A stretch of 64,000 bases of DNA from Sanguinoderma infundibulare (GCA_032821775.1 JAVLRN010000007.1:620001-684000), one strand, 5' to 3'. Positions 1-11,840 are shown, counted from the stretch's first letter. Translations and numbers: made by a program. Notes: a model not told the origin generated them from the letters alone.

Positions 1-1
1 C

Positions 2-118
2 GCCACCACGAACCCCCGCTTCCTCTGCATCACGCCGAAGCCCGCCCTCCGCTGTGTCACCAGCGTCATCCGCCATTGCCAGACCCTCCACACCGCCCCG
101 GAATGGGTTAGCCACTGA
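2..118 (+). CDS. 3' end of an unidentified protein-coding gene (partial)
   Basis: An open frame enters from the left edge and ends at TGA 116-118. Nearly every codon ends in C or G, which matches the third-base bias of the clear genes in this window and is the main reason for calling it coding. Only about 38 residues are visible, with several Cys and His residues, and no domain can be named. The rest of the gene lies outside the window. It could also be a chance open frame in GC-rich DNA. Confidence 0.45.
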   Translation, partial: ATTNPRFLCITPKPALRCVTSVIRHCQTLHTAPEWVSH

Positions 119-791
119 ACAGACGAGCCCGGTCGAAGATTCGCCGTAATTCCGGGGAGGTCGAGAGGTGTTGCAATTGTTGCGCACACCATATCGGTCG
201 ACGGCCTATGAATGTACAATATATGATCCGCTATGCCTTATGCATTATGCCAAGCCATATGCCAACATCCTTTTCCTTGCGTCCGTATCCTTCGTGGACT
301 TGAGAACATGGCAACTCGTAGGAAAAGTCACGCCAATCGTCAACGGTTTCATCGATGCAGGCCGGTCGCTATCGCGAGGTGGGGCAGGCTGAGCGCACTC
401 GCCGTCGGCCGCCCGAGCGAGCGGAATGGCTGGTTTCAACCGCGAGACTACGCTGTTCACATGGTTAGTTATAGCACTTGCACTGCGACTCCCATGCAAG
501 GGGACAGGGACGGGAAGAAATCCAAGATGGCTTTTTGGTGGAAGACGATGAAGAATACGGTGAAGCTCAGCGACTCGGCGACGTCCTTCGCGAACTTGAA
601 AGCAAAAGAGGATCTCGTAACTCACCACCGTTTCCCACTCTCCGAATATAATAGCCGCTCCAAGTAACGGTTGCAAACATACCGAGGTTCAAATTCAATC
701 ATTGGTCTCCTCGATTGCCCCACGGCACATTTAAAAACGCGGCATGAAACATCGCATCTGCCTTGGACAGTGCGGATTCCAACCTTTCATT
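119..791. other. Intergenic stretch without a supported gene
   Basis: Several overlapping short open frames exist on both strands, but none shows the third-base bias or any recognisable motif. It lies between the 3' ends of the partial left-edge gene (plus) and the GH131 gene (minus), so it should hold two convergent 3' UTRs. Confidence 0.5.
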
Positions 792-1938
792 TCACCGTTG
801 TACCACCCCCAGACCCTGACTGACACCGTCGGCTGCGTCCTCCACGAAAACGCCCGAGTACAGAAGCGCCTCCGTCGTCCCTTCCTGGATGCCATAGTGT
901 ACCACATCGCCTTGGTTCGCGGGAGAGTCAGCCAGGTTAACGAGGGGCAGCTAAGCATATGCATAGTCAGCTTCCACCTCACAGAGTCACTGGGTCGGCT
1001 CCCACCTTTAGCACCGCGAAGTGGAAGTCGCCTTGGCCGTCCGCGCCGGAAGCGGCGGTAGGATTCGGGGTGGTCGCCACGACTTGCCGCAAGAGCTCGG
1101 CGTTCTGAGAGTACCAAACGGCGAGCGTGAGGGCGTTCCAGTCCACTTCGACGGCGAAGTTGTGCCACGCGTCCGAAGTGAACGGCGTGCTGAAGAGGAC
1201 GTTCAGCGCGTGGTCGAGCACCTTGAACGAATGAGCATTCGGGGCGGGCAGGGGACCGGTCGGGTTGGTGAAGGGAGAACCTAACCAGGAATGTCAATTG
1301 GTCGACGATAGACGGTTACAGACAGAAAACTACGCACCAAGCTGAATACCGAAAACGTGAGACCCGTCATTCGGTTCGATGAAGACGATCTGATACTCGT
1401 GCGTGTAGTTCAGAGGTCGCGTCTCATCCTGTTGGATGGAAAAGTGGAAGATCGTCTTGTTCGTCTCCATCTGCACGACCAGGTTCGTGTGCTCCCCATC
1501 GTTGGCCGCGATGATATCCGTCCTCCGGAAGCCGTACTGCGGGTTAGTGCCTCCTGGGAGGAAAACGGAGCTGTTGTCGATCGACACCGAGATGACCTGT
1601 TCCCGTGGCCCCCTGTCGTTCCAAAGCGGGGTTGGCAGAAGGGAGTCCCCGTGCAGCTGAGAGTACTACGATGAACAGTTAAACATCCGGATCAGTTAGG
1701 TAGGGCCCGGGACTGACGTGCGACGCGTTTTCAGATCCCTTCACCACTCTAATCTGAAGTCAGCTCGATTGTGAAATGAAAGTCAACTATGTACTCACGT
1801 AAGGAAGGGGCCAGTCGAAGCGTCGAGGTCAGCATCCGTCAAGTTGAAGGGTGCGCGTCCATCCCAAATCACCGTAGTTGCAAGGGCGGATAATGTCGAG
1901 GCGCACGCAGAGAAGGCGAGGAACACGAACCGCACCAT
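792..1938 (-). CDS. Secreted glycoside hydrolase family 131 beta-glucanase
   Basis: Characterised GH131 enzymes attack beta-1,3, beta-1,6 and beta-1,4 glucans, so a role in plant or fungal wall glucan breakdown outside the cell is expected. The ATG at 1938-1936 begins a signal peptide (MVRFVFLAFSACASTLSALA), directly followed by the family's opening motif WDGRAPFNLTDADLD. Five exons can be read. The four introns fall after STGPFLT, after GSENASH, within FGIQLG and after GADPVTL, and all have GT-AG ends. Typical family blocks follow: SIDNSSVFLPGG, QYGFRRTDI, HEYQIVFIEPNDGSHVFGIQLG and the WHNFAVEVDW strand. The last exon ends LGVVQR-stop at 794-792. The mature length of about 240-250 residues suits a single catalytic domain with no carbohydrate-binding module. 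It lies head-to-tail with the next secreted enzyme gene. Confidence 0.85.
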
Positions 1939-1987
1939 GGAGAAGCGAGTCGGGGCCTTCCACGATGCAATGGCAACGACGGGGCTC

Positions 1988-2003
1988 TCTTATATCTTAT
2001 AGT
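1988..2003 (-). promoter_or_regulatory. TATA-like element of the GH131 gene
   Basis: On the minus strand the stretch reads CTATAAGATATAAGAG, about 50-65 bp before the start codon at 1938, a plausible place for a core promoter. Position and composition are the only evidence. Confidence 0.4.
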
Positions 2004-2233
2004 TGTTCCTAATGGATTTACCGGGGACTTACCGAGGACTTACTCCGGAATTTGATCGCAACACCGACTCAATGGCGCACGTGTCGAATATCAATGATTG
2101 CCCCAAGCGTATCAAATGACTTGGATTCTCGACTGTTGACAGGCCCGTCTCCGTACACCTCTACTCGTATGCTGTCCATGCTTTGCATTGCGTCAAATTC
2201 GTCCCGGCATTTACTCAACCTCCGTCCAACCGA

Positions 2234-4857
2234 TCAGGGGAGTGCAAGGAACAAAGGCAGGAGTTTGCTGAAATCCGGCGTGCCCACTCCGGTGACTGGG
2301 TCCCATCCCTCGGTCCTAAGAGCCACTATAAGCAGGATGACACCAGAGACAACAACGCCAACTTACGAAGTAAATCCAGGAGTGCCTAGAACAACGCGAC
2401 GTGATATCAACAACCAGGGCAATAGTAAACTGGCTGCATTCACGTACCGCAGCCTTGGTTACCGCCAGTCGTGATATCGTGGAAAGCAGCTCTGAACTTG
2501 TCAGTGTAGATCTGCTCTGAAACGTCAGACGAGCACAGTCAACTTCGATGGCGTGCTCACAGAAGGGTTAATAAATCCTAGTGGCAGAGGCAAGTCAGCC
2601 CAGCCAAATGGCCATACGCAGATGTCGGCCACACTCACCAACAGGTCCCTTTCCAGCAGCGATACGAGCATCGTTGATCAGCGTGATCATAGAGCCGACG
2701 ACAGGTGACGAGCACGAAGTCCCGAAAACCAGCTCGAATTCGCCAGCGACAGCTTAAACGCGAGCCATTCAACTCACGATCTGCCTCAAAGACTTCTTTC
2801 GTTCACTCACCAATGACGTAGTTCGCACTGATCACATCAGGACTCGCATCAGCAAGCGGTCTTCCTGAGCACCTAGAATCATGTCGGACTCACCCATTCG
2901 CAGACAAGTCCGGGAAACCACGCGCCACCCCCGAGTTGTTGAACTGCTCGCCCGAGAACGGCGGCGGGTGGTTCGTCAAGAAGCTCGTCACCGCAGCCGC
3001 CTGGTAGTCCGGCATCGCGAAGAAGTTGCTGAACCCGCCTCCGCTGAAGATGACCTGCTCGCACGCGCCCTCTGGGTCATCCACGGTTGAGCCTGGGTTG
3101 ATCTGCGTCGCCCCGACCGCGGTGACGAAGGGGCAGGTGACTGGGAAGTCGGGGTTGAACTGCGTACCGGTACCGTTAGTCACCGGGTTGCCTGACGGAA
3201 GCATCAGCTGGTATACAAATGCATTAAAAGGAACCAGTCTTGATTACGCACCGTGGCCATCGAGACAGATGCCACCGTTACCAGCGACACCGTTATCCCC
3301 GGAGCTGTAGAGCACGGTCGTGCCCAGCATACCGAGCTTGGCATACTCCGTGCACTGGCGTTGAGCATAGGCAGCCGTGACCGAAGCCTCGTCCTGGCCA
3401 TAGGATGTCGATACGACGAACGGAGGGGCCAGGATGCCACACGACTCAGGCTCTAATTCAGGGTAAAGCGTCATCCAAGCAGTACATTTCTCGGAATCGC
3501 AGTACTTACTGTCGAAACCTCCGGGGAGAGGGTCCGGATAGATGCCGTCCTGAGAGACATAATCAGCATGGCTCGCGTGAACGCTGGCATACAGACGTAA
3601 GTACCTGAGTGGGATCGTCACCACCCTCGAACGTGCAGAAAGAACCATCCACAGCGTCGAGCCAGTTGTTGAACGAGGCACCCTCGACGAGATCTCCGGT
3701 CTGCAGAAGTAGAATTGGCTGAGGGTTCGTGAGACCGAAAGCGTACTCCAAGTCGAGGTCGCTCTCTCCGTTAAAGTCGAACCCAGTCTGATCCGTCTGG
3801 TCGACGCCTCCGTCTATGGAAATCAGCGTGGGCTTGGTACCGACTTGGCTTGGTGAAAAGTTGCTGTAAAGACAGTGTCAACCATCGTTCCCGACAGCCT
3901 GAGACTAATTGGTGACTTACGCGAAGAACATGTCTAAGTCGCTCTGCAGGAACGCCTGGGGTGTGAACTCAACTATATGCACCCTGGTCAGACTCGATAC
4001 CGTCAGTTCAGCCTATTGCAAGCACTCACGAATACCAAACGTGTTCTTGTGTGTCGCGACCGGCGTGTGATTAATGGAGTACAACGCCCTCAGGCAATCC
4101 AACGTAATAGTCTTGTCGCAGTTCGCCAAGTTGGGCGGGACATCGACAAGCGTCCCGTCCGTCTTCGGCCCCTGCTTGAGGTGCGTCGACGGCCGCTCGA
4201 ACGCACGCTTCTGGAGTTGGTTCGGGGCCGGCACGCGGTGAAGGAAGTGAACCGTGGGCTTGATCAGCTCGATGTGCTCCCGGATGTCCTCGGGCAGAGA
4301 GTATGACTGGCAGCCTGTTTTGAGCAAGTTTGGTTAGCTACACCCTTATAGCCTCTACGTCTCTGTCAGGCAGGAGGAAACATACCGATCTGTTGCGCGC
4401 CAGTCTCGAGATGCGTATACACATGGTACTCCGCGTCAAGCAGCGCCTCCGCCTCCTCGACCGTCGCGTCAACCTGGAGCCACCCCTTGCTCGGGCTCAG
4501 CTTCAACCGCGACCTATCGATCCCCTCCCCTACGAGCCAGTCCACGACGCGCTCCGTCGTCTCCGTACTGGGCGCGAAGGTGTCCACAATCTCCTTCGCC
4601 GAGAAATGCTTGCCATAGTTGGGCGAAGACGGGTGCGAGACCGACATGAGCATCTCCTCGACCTTGTGCAGGTTGCTCTGCGCCAGCCCGAAGCGCATCG
4701 GCAGGACCGCGCCCGGCTCGACGCGCCGCGTGAGCACCCAGTCACGCGGCTCCTGAGCCCGCCTTTCGTGCACCACGAGGTTCGAGCGGCGGGAGGGCGG
4801 CGCGGCGAGCGCGATGGTTGTCAGGCCAAGGGCCCAAGTCAGGGAAGAGAATCGCAT
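2234..4857 (-). CDS. Secreted S53 (sedolisin / tripeptidyl-peptidase-like) serine carboxyl peptidase
   Basis: Acid-active peptidase of MEROPS family S53, expected to act outside the cell on peptides. The ATG at 4857-4855 opens a signal peptide (MRFSSLTWALGLTTIALA). A pro-kumamolisin propeptide follows (HPSSPNYGKHFSAKEI, WLVGEGID). The catalytic Glu and Asp sit in GESDLDLEYA, the oxyanion Asp in YSSGDNGVAG, and the nucleophile Ser in FGTSCSSPV. The C-terminal calcium-site block DITTGGNQGC...GWDPVTGVGTP is intact, ending at TGA 2236-2234. About a dozen short introns interrupt the gene. Examples fall within the TGAQQ-GCQSY junction, in DMFFANFSP, after DDPTQ, in LDGHGGN, in DLSANGANYV and in the last 200 bp, where two exons are under 25 nt. 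All key residues are present, so it should be functional. Which S53 subfamily it belongs to (aorsin, grifolisin, TPP) was not determined. Confidence 0.88.
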
Positions 4858-4930
4858 GAGCGCACGCACAATGTCTTGGGTGAGATGGGCTCCGAAGGAG
4901 GGCTGCGAGCTCAACGAGCCAAGCGTCCCT

Positions 4931-4941
4931 GAATATATAGG
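4931..4941 (-). promoter_or_regulatory. TATA-like element of the S53 peptidase gene
   Basis: CTATATATTC on the minus strand, about 75 bp before the start codon at 4857, the only strong TATA match upstream of this gene. Called on position and sequence alone. Confidence 0.4.
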
Positions 4942-4949
4942 GAAACCAC

Positions 4950-5627
4950 GAAGACATCTTTAGAGGCGGGAGCATGTGGTGCCACGCGCGGTGCCTGCGA
5001 CATTTCCTAGAGATATAGTATGTCCGCGAAGACCGTGAAGAAGTGTTGTTTGGGAAAATATCAGACAGGGCACGTACCTTGACCATGGATCGGTCTGATG
5101 TCCCACAAATCGGATTGCTGGATCACCTGACAGAAATTTTGCACACGACCACATCGACGTGACGTGCGACCTTGGGATTTGAGCCTTCCTATGGCACGTT
5201 GCGTTCAAATCCTCAGGACCGGGAACGAGGATGTGTGAACCGGACGCAGTCGCCCTGGGAAATGATTGATATCCAAGTTTGGGCGACTTGTCGCGCTGCA
5301 ACGTCAGCAAGATAGCGGATGATAAGAGTTCAAAACCGTCGCTGAGGCACCCACGGCGCGGGTAAGGAACTCCCGATGATCAACAATCACCGCCGGTCAC
5401 TCTGAACGACAACTTGAAGAACTTGAACGAGCTCGTGGCTGTACACAACCCGATATATTACTCGAGCTGCCCTGTGACCTACAAACTTGACCAGCCCACA
5501 TCAAATCAGTGACCTGAAGAGAGCTCGCAAAATGAGACGTACCAAACGCATAGAAAACGGGACATCCAGTTATGAAAGCAGACAAGCAACTACAGTACAA
5601 CACAAGACGGGGTTACACGAACGGTCT
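4950..5627. other. Intergenic stretch, no gene seen
   Basis: Upstream region of the S53 peptidase and 3' flank of the ssr4-like gene. Open frames here are short and lack coding bias or motifs. Nothing repetitive was noticed. Confidence 0.5.
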
Positions 5628-7057
5628 CTACGTAGAGGAATCGGGGAGGAAATCCATAGGGACGTCTCGAAGCTCGCTCGCGGCAGCCGCAGCAGCCTCT
5701 TTTCGTGCCGCGGACTTTTTCTTGAGCTCCTCAACTTCCTCGGTCAGCTTTGCCTACGAGTACATCAGCATCACGACGTCATAATGATGTCGTTTTGGGA
5801 GAGACACACCATTTTGTCCTCCAGGTCTGGCAATTTGAATACGGAGAAGGGTGGTGGTGGCGGAGGAGCCTTCTTGTCCCCTGCATTGACGGAGTTGCAA
5901 CAGCCAGAATATGGGGAGAGTGGGTATATGCGTACCAAATGCAGCATACATGAACACTTCGTTCATAAATTCGTGGTTTCGACGATAACGGGTCAGGGCG
6001 AGGGTTCTCGCGGATATGCTCTCGGACTCGTCTGGCAAACAATCAGGTTACACGTGAGATAACGTATCGTGAGTATCGCTGTGCACACAAGCGTACCCGC
6101 CGAATCATCGTCATCCACAACACGACCTCCTGGCCGCTGTGCACGGTGTCAACAAAGAGCGTTGTGAACGTACGGGAAGGCGTACCTGAGCCATGCTCAT
6201 ACTTCTGTCCCGTTGTGCTCTCCTCTCCAACGCCTCCATCTGGCTGTTTTGATGCGCGAGCATAGCCTGCGGGTTTCGAGGCATGCCCAGCATGCCAGGA
6301 TAGTTCATGCGGGAGCGATCACCTGTAGGGGCCATGGGCATGGGGCCAGGACCGCCTCCAGGGAAGACCTTCTGGCCTTGTCGCTCGCCCATGACGTAGA
6401 TGGCGGGCTCGTTCACGGGGCGCAGTGGGTAGTTTCGCACGGGTTGGTTGAGAGTGGGGATGATGGCTGACGCGCGAAAGGCTCGGAGGAGTGGGAGAGA
6501 AGGGATGAACGGACAGACGTACGGTTGTGCTGGCCGCTGGAGTAGTGGACGAGGACGAGCTGGGGATGGCCGCCCTTCTGCATCCTGAACCGCCTCCGAA
6601 CACGATGTGCTGATTGGTCGACGCCGGGGATGAATCCGAACTTGACTTCTGAGACTTCGAGTTCCTGGGACGTGCACTTCGGTTGAGGAACGACAGTGCT
6701 TCTGGACCCGAGATGAAGACGTACCGGTCCATTCCCAACAACCGGAATGGTGTATCTCACCTCTCTATCCTGGTACACCAGACCGTCAATGGGGAAAGGG
6801 AGTTGGGGAGTCTGGAAGATGAGGAACGTCGTCCCCTCTGCAAGACAATCAATCGCGCAGCTCCTTGGAAGACGCGCGTGTTTCCACGTACCAAGCGGCT
6901 TGTCAATGTATCCCCACGCAAAGGGCGTGTGCTGGGAAAGCTGGATCGCGCGTTGAAGCATGTGCATCGCGGCTTCTTGGGTAATTTGCGGGTGCGGCCC
7001 TAAGGGTTCAGGATATTTGAGGCATAGCCCCTCGGCTTGCGCTTGTTGCAAAGACAT
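5628..7057 (-). CDS. ssr4: SWI/SNF and RSC complex subunit Ssr4-like protein
   Basis: Nuclear chromatin-remodelling subunit related to fission yeast Ssr4. The N-terminal domain is recognisable from AFAWGYIDKP-like spacing, LAEGTTFLIFQTP, FPIDGLVYQDRE, EVKFGFIPG and QLVLVHYS. The C-terminal signature ISARTLALTRYRRNHEFMNEVF is also present. A Met/Pro/Gly-rich linker joins them, and the protein ends in a short Lys/Glu/Ala coiled segment before the stop at 5630-5628. Introns by splice signals: an in-frame 60-nt intron near 6665-6725 (GTACGT...CCCAG) just before ELEVSEVKFG; one after SSGQHN; then four between 6190 and 5735. The first ATG of the long first exon (7057) is taken as the start. It is divergent from the HIT gene, sharing 233 bp of promoter. 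Confidence 0.8.
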
Positions 7058-7290
7058 AACCCTGCGTAGTCGTCAAGCTATGTGGCCGGCGTCGTGGATG
7101 AGAAAAATGGGAGAACGATGAGCAGAGCAGAGAGCGCGACGTCGGAGCCCTTCCTCAGCCTGCCCCACACCTGCCGAGCCTGCCCACGTGGCACAGGCGC
7201 GCAAACAGACTCCGGAAAAGACGGACCGCCTATCGGTTTCTGCTCTTCCCCCATCTCAGCCCTCGGTTGACCGCATTGATTGCAATCAAT
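7058..7290. promoter_or_regulatory. Bidirectional promoter between ssr4-like gene and HIT gene
   Basis: Only 233 bp separate the two divergent start codons, so both core promoters must lie here unless an upstream non-coding exon exists. At its right end, 7275-7290, is the perfect 16-bp palindrome ATTGATTGCAATCAAT, touching the HIT start codon. It contains ATTG/CAAT half sites. No clear TATA element was seen. Confidence 0.55.
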
Positions 7291-8484
7291 ATGGCTGCTA
7301 AGTGCGAGGACCCATTGCAATGCTATTACAATGCTCAAATCAACTAACTAGGTCTTTGGCCAGCTGCATCTTCTGCAAGATCATCAAAGGTAAGCACCCC
7401 AACAAGTCGATGGAAGTGCATCCCTAGCTCATGTTATGTTGATACAGGGGATATCCCCAGCTTCAAGCTTGTCGAAACTGAGAAAGTATTCTCGTTCCTC
7501 GACATCGGACCGCTTTCTAAGGGCCATGCTCTAATCATCCCGAAATGTGCGTCCCTTACCGGTTGATCACGGTCATTATCAGTACCACGCGGCTATGTAC
7601 GTGAACGCCGCTCTGGGCTTGGCTCCGCACAACAGCGTCCCGCACCGTGCACGGAGGTCCGCGAACGGTGTCGCTGGACAGACTTTGCGGGAGGGCAGTG
7701 CGACCCGTTGATGGCCTTGGTCCTTGGAGACGGCCAAGGGGAACGCATAATGCGTCTCCACGAACCGTCTGTCGCGCATGGCCCGGCGAAAGCTGGAGGG
7801 TGACAGCGGAGCGGGCGGCTGGCATAGAATTGGAGCTGGCACTAGACTGGAGGGAAGGATGGTAGCCCGTACGCGGCGGCAGTGTCTCCGTCGCAGCGGC
7901 GGACGACCTTCTTGAACGAGGGCTAACCTGTGATCGCCAAAGTGGCTTTCCCTCCGGACGCGCAACTAAAACGAATCTAATGGGAACATAGACGGCCCAG
8001 GCTAGACCTGCATTCGTGGTTGCGACTCTGCGAGTGGTGAATATCTTGTCGGCATAATCGTTCTGATCGAGGACGCTGAACCGGATTGGTGGAGGATGGC
8101 GTCTCGGCTTGTGGGGGTGAACGCTAACGCACCCTGTCATTGCCCACAGACCACGCGGAGAAGTTCCACGAGGTTCCCGATGAATACTTCTCCGACGTGC
8201 TTCCCACAGCGAAGAAGATCGCTCTTGCCCTGGGAGCCGAGAACTACAACCTCCTTCAGGTTTGTGTCTCTCACATCGACATCGGAAAGATCTCTGCTGA
8301 TGGATGTTTGTGACTCCAGAACAACGGCCGCATCGCCCACCAAGAAGTCGACCACGTCCACTTCCACGTTATCCCCAAGCCCGCAGCAGGCGACGCAGAG
8401 GGCCTCGTCATTGGCTGGCCCTCCCAGAAGCCCTCGATGGACGACCTGAAGGCCCTCCACGATGACCTCGTAAAGAAGTTGTAA
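7291..8484 (+). CDS. HIT-family (HINT-type) nucleotide phosphoramidase
   Basis: HINT proteins hydrolyse purine nucleoside phosphoramidates and act as dimers in cytosol and nucleus. The protein begins MAAKSLASCIFCKIIKG, which needs a tiny 11-nt first exon (7291-7301) and a 50-nt intron (7302-7351). This start is preferred because the downstream frame has no other ATG and the join gives a typical HINT N-terminus. Hallmarks are DIPSFKLVETEKVFSFLDIGP, GHALIIPKYH, ENYNLLQNNG and the histidine triad HVHFHVIPKP. The stop is TAA 8482-8484. The length of about 138 residues is normal. Intron 3 (7547-8149) is 603 nt, roughly ten times the local norm, with proper GTGCGT and CACAG ends and a CTAAC branch site. 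The last intron (60 nt) follows YNLLQ. Confidence 0.88.
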
Positions 8485-9412
8485 ATAGAAGATCGGCAGA
8501 TCCCGAATGAAGCTAACCTTGTTTGATGACCTCGCGACCGGTCTGGTGGCATTGTGTGGGCCCGCATTGCAGCGGTTTGCAAAACCACTAGGCCCTGTCC
8601 GACAAGTTCGTTCAAGTCCCTTAGCAGCTCAGCCAGATCCATGTCATATTTGCGGCATGTGGTTCGCAATACGGACGGCGAGCGATCAGTGACCTGATTC
8701 TTCGCTAAAGAGTCCTCAGAAGGTGAGTGCGGAGTTCCAACCCAGATTAGGACGTCCTGAAAGCCTCAACATATCCGATCGCGGACTTTCCATGACCATG
8801 GTTGCACCCTGGTGGTGTACTATGAACTATACAAAATATCAACAGTCGCGCGAAATCTACAGCCTAGAGGGGGATGAACGCCCCCCAATGTGAGTGCCCA
8901 CGGACCTCAGTGGAGTCTACGGTGATCAGATCTCAGAGCGCGCCTTTGTGCCTCATGATAAGGACTCCTCATGATTGTCAAGATGTCCTGACCCGCAACG
9001 CTGTTTTGCGAGGCGCGCACAAGCACATAAGTAACGTGTTCCGCATACGATGACAACGTAAACCGATAACCGTTTATACCCTTCCTCTTGTCTTCCTGCT
9101 TGTGCATCTACCATAGTGCAACCTTCCAGGACTACTTCCTTCATCGCCTTCCAAGTATTCCTCACCCGCGGAATGTTACGAGACAACGACCGCCCAGTCT
9201 CCAACATGCGGCCTCCGAATCTGGAACGCAAGAGTAGCGAACCTGCTGAGGTCATAGCAAATGATCTATCGACTATCCCACCAAGAATACGACGCTCTCT
9301 GAAGAGGTCGATGGAAGGATGTCAAAAAAGTTGATAGCGGACTAGCTAACAATCACGCTGAGTCGAAGCGACCTCCGCGCCGCCGCCACATGCAACTGAC
9401 AATGGGCAATAG
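8485..9412. other. Intergenic stretch without a confident gene
   Basis: Contains 3' flank of the HIT gene. A short polar open frame near 9176-9330 might be an upstream exon of the next candidate gene, but its splice sites are weak. A small G/C inverted repeat lies at 8868-8886. Confidence 0.4.
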
Positions 9413-9813
9413 GTGCGGCGGGCGCTCGTGACGATATCCCCATCGGCGCATTTTCTAGACCCTTTGCTGACCGCCCCTCCGAAGTGTCTCATGCAAGTGC
9501 CCCTTCGAGGGATATGCACAAGCCGAAGGGGCGCACCGGTACGCCTCGCACTGGTGGCGGTGGCGTAACGGTTCGCGGCACAAAACCGTTGCCCGTCCAA
9601 AAGCACCACGCAACGAATTCAAGGCACCTACGCCGCGAGGATGTTGCTCCATCGTCAGCTCTGGATGACGACGATACTACAAGGCGCGCCCGGGTGGAGA
9701 GGGAGAAGCTTGCGAGACTCTTGGCGGGCATCGGCTTGGAGGGCAAGTTGCCGCTTTCTAGACACGACATGCCCAGGTTCAAGAAGAAAAGCAAGACTGA
9801 GGGTGCCTCATAG
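9413..9813 (+). CDS. Possible last exon of a small hypothetical basic protein
   Basis: An open frame with a basic, low-complexity product: a glycine-rich patch (TPRTGGGGVTVRGTK), an acidic run, a helix-like VEREKLARLLAGIGLEG and a lysine-rich tail PRFKKKSKTEGAS ending at TAG-type stop 9811-9813. A plausible acceptor (AATAG) precedes it at 9411-9412 with a CTGAC branch site upstream. The donor and first exon could not be fixed, so the start is unknown. No family recognised. It may be a chance frame. Confidence 0.35.
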
Positions 9814-10313
9814 GTGAGTTGGAGCAGCTATTGGCGTTTTCTCACTCTCATCTGGGAAGGTGGTGACTACTTAAGTTTGGATGAAGTCCGACTGATGTCG
9901 GACCCAGATATAGCAAGGGGCGAGCGGTTATTCGTCAGCGAGATCGCAGTGCGCTTGATCTTCGGATGGTACAGCGGAGTCAGAAGCGTGAACCAAATGC
10001 CGTTACTGTACTTGTATTCTGTCGCTGACGTTGAAATCGAGCGACAGCTGTAGATTGAAAGACGTGTGAAATGGAAGGCCACGTGGCGAGATATGGCGTG
10101 CGACAACGTGCAAACCTTTCCGCAAACCTGTGCTGGGCGCCTTCCTCTCCTTGTCTTCATCCGATATCCTCCTCTGGGCTCCGTGGTTAGGGAGATTCCT
10201 ACATATCTCAAAGGGCACTATAAGAAGCTGAAGATTGTTCTGTCAACACTTCACGACTGATCTCTGGAGTACTACTGCTCTATTCGACTCCACTCGAGGC
10301 TGCCGCAGCGACA
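9814..10313. other. Intergenic stretch upstream of the ankyrin/MYND gene
   Basis: No coding signal was recognised on either strand. It should hold the promoter of the following gene, but no strong TATA match stands out. Confidence 0.45.
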
Positions 10314-11840
10314 ATGCCAAGGGCAGAGACCGTAGTTAGGCGAGACCTCCAGGGGACTGGCGGTCTGATTGTGACGGAGGCTATGCAATCGCTCATAAAT
10401 ACACCTGGATGGCTCGGGATTGACGAGGGTGGCCAGACCTTGCGCACCCTGTACCAGAGAAGTGAGTCGGTTACGTCATTCCGGAGGCCGCTTGTACTCA
10501 ACGCCACGATCCTTCCTACAGACTCGAAGCCGTTCGACCCCAGGCTGCTCAGCGAATTCGCCCAGCGTTGTTTTTACGGAGACGTAAATGGCGTCAAGAA
10601 GGTGCGTAGCTTCGTCCCCTTTGTCCTTGTCCGGAGCCCACACTCATAGGACACTGCCCAGATGGTCGAGAGCGGGACAGCCCCGGAGCTCACAGGCGTC
10701 GAGACCCCGTACGGCTGGGGCTATGCGACCCTCGTCGTCGTCGGTGTCCAGCGCGTAAAGGTCATCCCGTACAAGGTCAAGATCGACCCCAGAGCGACGC
10801 TCCGCTACCTCCTCGACCGTGGCGCACCGCCGGACGTCCCGGACATCCTCGGCTACACGGCGCTCTTTCACGCCTGCATGCAATACCCCCGTCCCGATCT
10901 CGCACGGATCCTCCTCGAGCACCGCGCCAATCCGAACCACCAGGACAAGTTCGGGAGCGTGGCGCTGATAAGCGCGTGTCAGAACGGCACTGTCGAAGCC
11001 GCGGAGCTCCTTCTTGAGCACGGCGCGAAGCTGGACGTCGAGGATGCAGACGGGGTGACCCCCGACGAGTTCTACGTCAAGGCTGGAGCCCCAATAACCG
11101 CCCTCGTGCAGAAGTGGAAGCGCAAATGGGCTGGCGAGAGCAAGGCGCTAGACGAGAAGCGGTGTGCCACCTGCGGATTGGAGGCAGAGACGCTCAAGTT
11201 CTGCGTGGCGTGTCATGCGATCCGGTATTGTTCAAAGGGATGCCAACGTGAGTCTTTTCTGACGTGCTCTCACCGGGGTAGATAACTCTGCATGTTCCTC
11301 GAGGGTAACCCTCCTCGGTGCGGGTTCCGCCTTGGATCCGTCGGCTGACCGTCTCCATGGTCAGGACTACATTGGCAAGCGCACAAAACGCGCTGCATAC
11401 CGTTCAGTCCGGAGTCAACTGTCACCATGACCCCGTTTTATGAAGACATCGGGCCGGTCATGTCCTTGGCGGACATCGCTCGACAATCGTTCGGATTCCC
11501 CGTCGAGAAGCAGCCAGCGCGCAACCTGCGCTCAGTGCACATCCCTTATATACGCCCCGGAGAGACGAAGAAGGTCATCATCAAGGTGCAAGTGCCGTTC
11601 TGCATCCAGACTGGCGGACCGACTAAAGAGGAGATTGGGGATCTGATGGTGTACGACAAGAAGCGGAGTATCGTATGTCGGTTGAGGAGGGAAGACGGAG
11701 AGGAGGCTTACTTGCGACTATCGCGCACTGTCCGAGCCCATGGACTCGGTGGCGCGAAGGCCTACTTCCCCGCGGAGCTCAAGTCCAAGGATGAGCTCGT
11801 GGTCAAGTATAAGGAGGTATTGGGAGAGCAACCGTTCTAG
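10314..11840 (+). CDS. Ankyrin-repeat protein with C-terminal MYND zinc finger
   Basis: Probable protein-protein interaction factor; partners unknown. Four exons: the ATG at 10314 starts exon 1; introns follow TLYQR, VNGVKK and SKGCQ. The ankyrin part carries two or three repeats (YLLDRGAPPDVPDILGYTAL, LLEHRANPNHQDKFGSVAL, LLEHGAKLDVEDADG). The MYND finger is CATCGLEAETLKFCVACHAIRYCSKGCQ joined across the last intron to RLHWQAHKTRC, giving all zinc ligands. A 130-residue tail of unknown role follows, ending at TAG 11838-11840. The splice across the finger restores the canonical MYND ending, which supports the exon choice. Confidence 0.82.

Noticed and set aside
5195..5225. GTTCAAATC resembling a tRNA T-loop
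   Set aside because: The flanking bases do not pair as a T-stem and no anticodon arm or acceptor stem can be built upstream.
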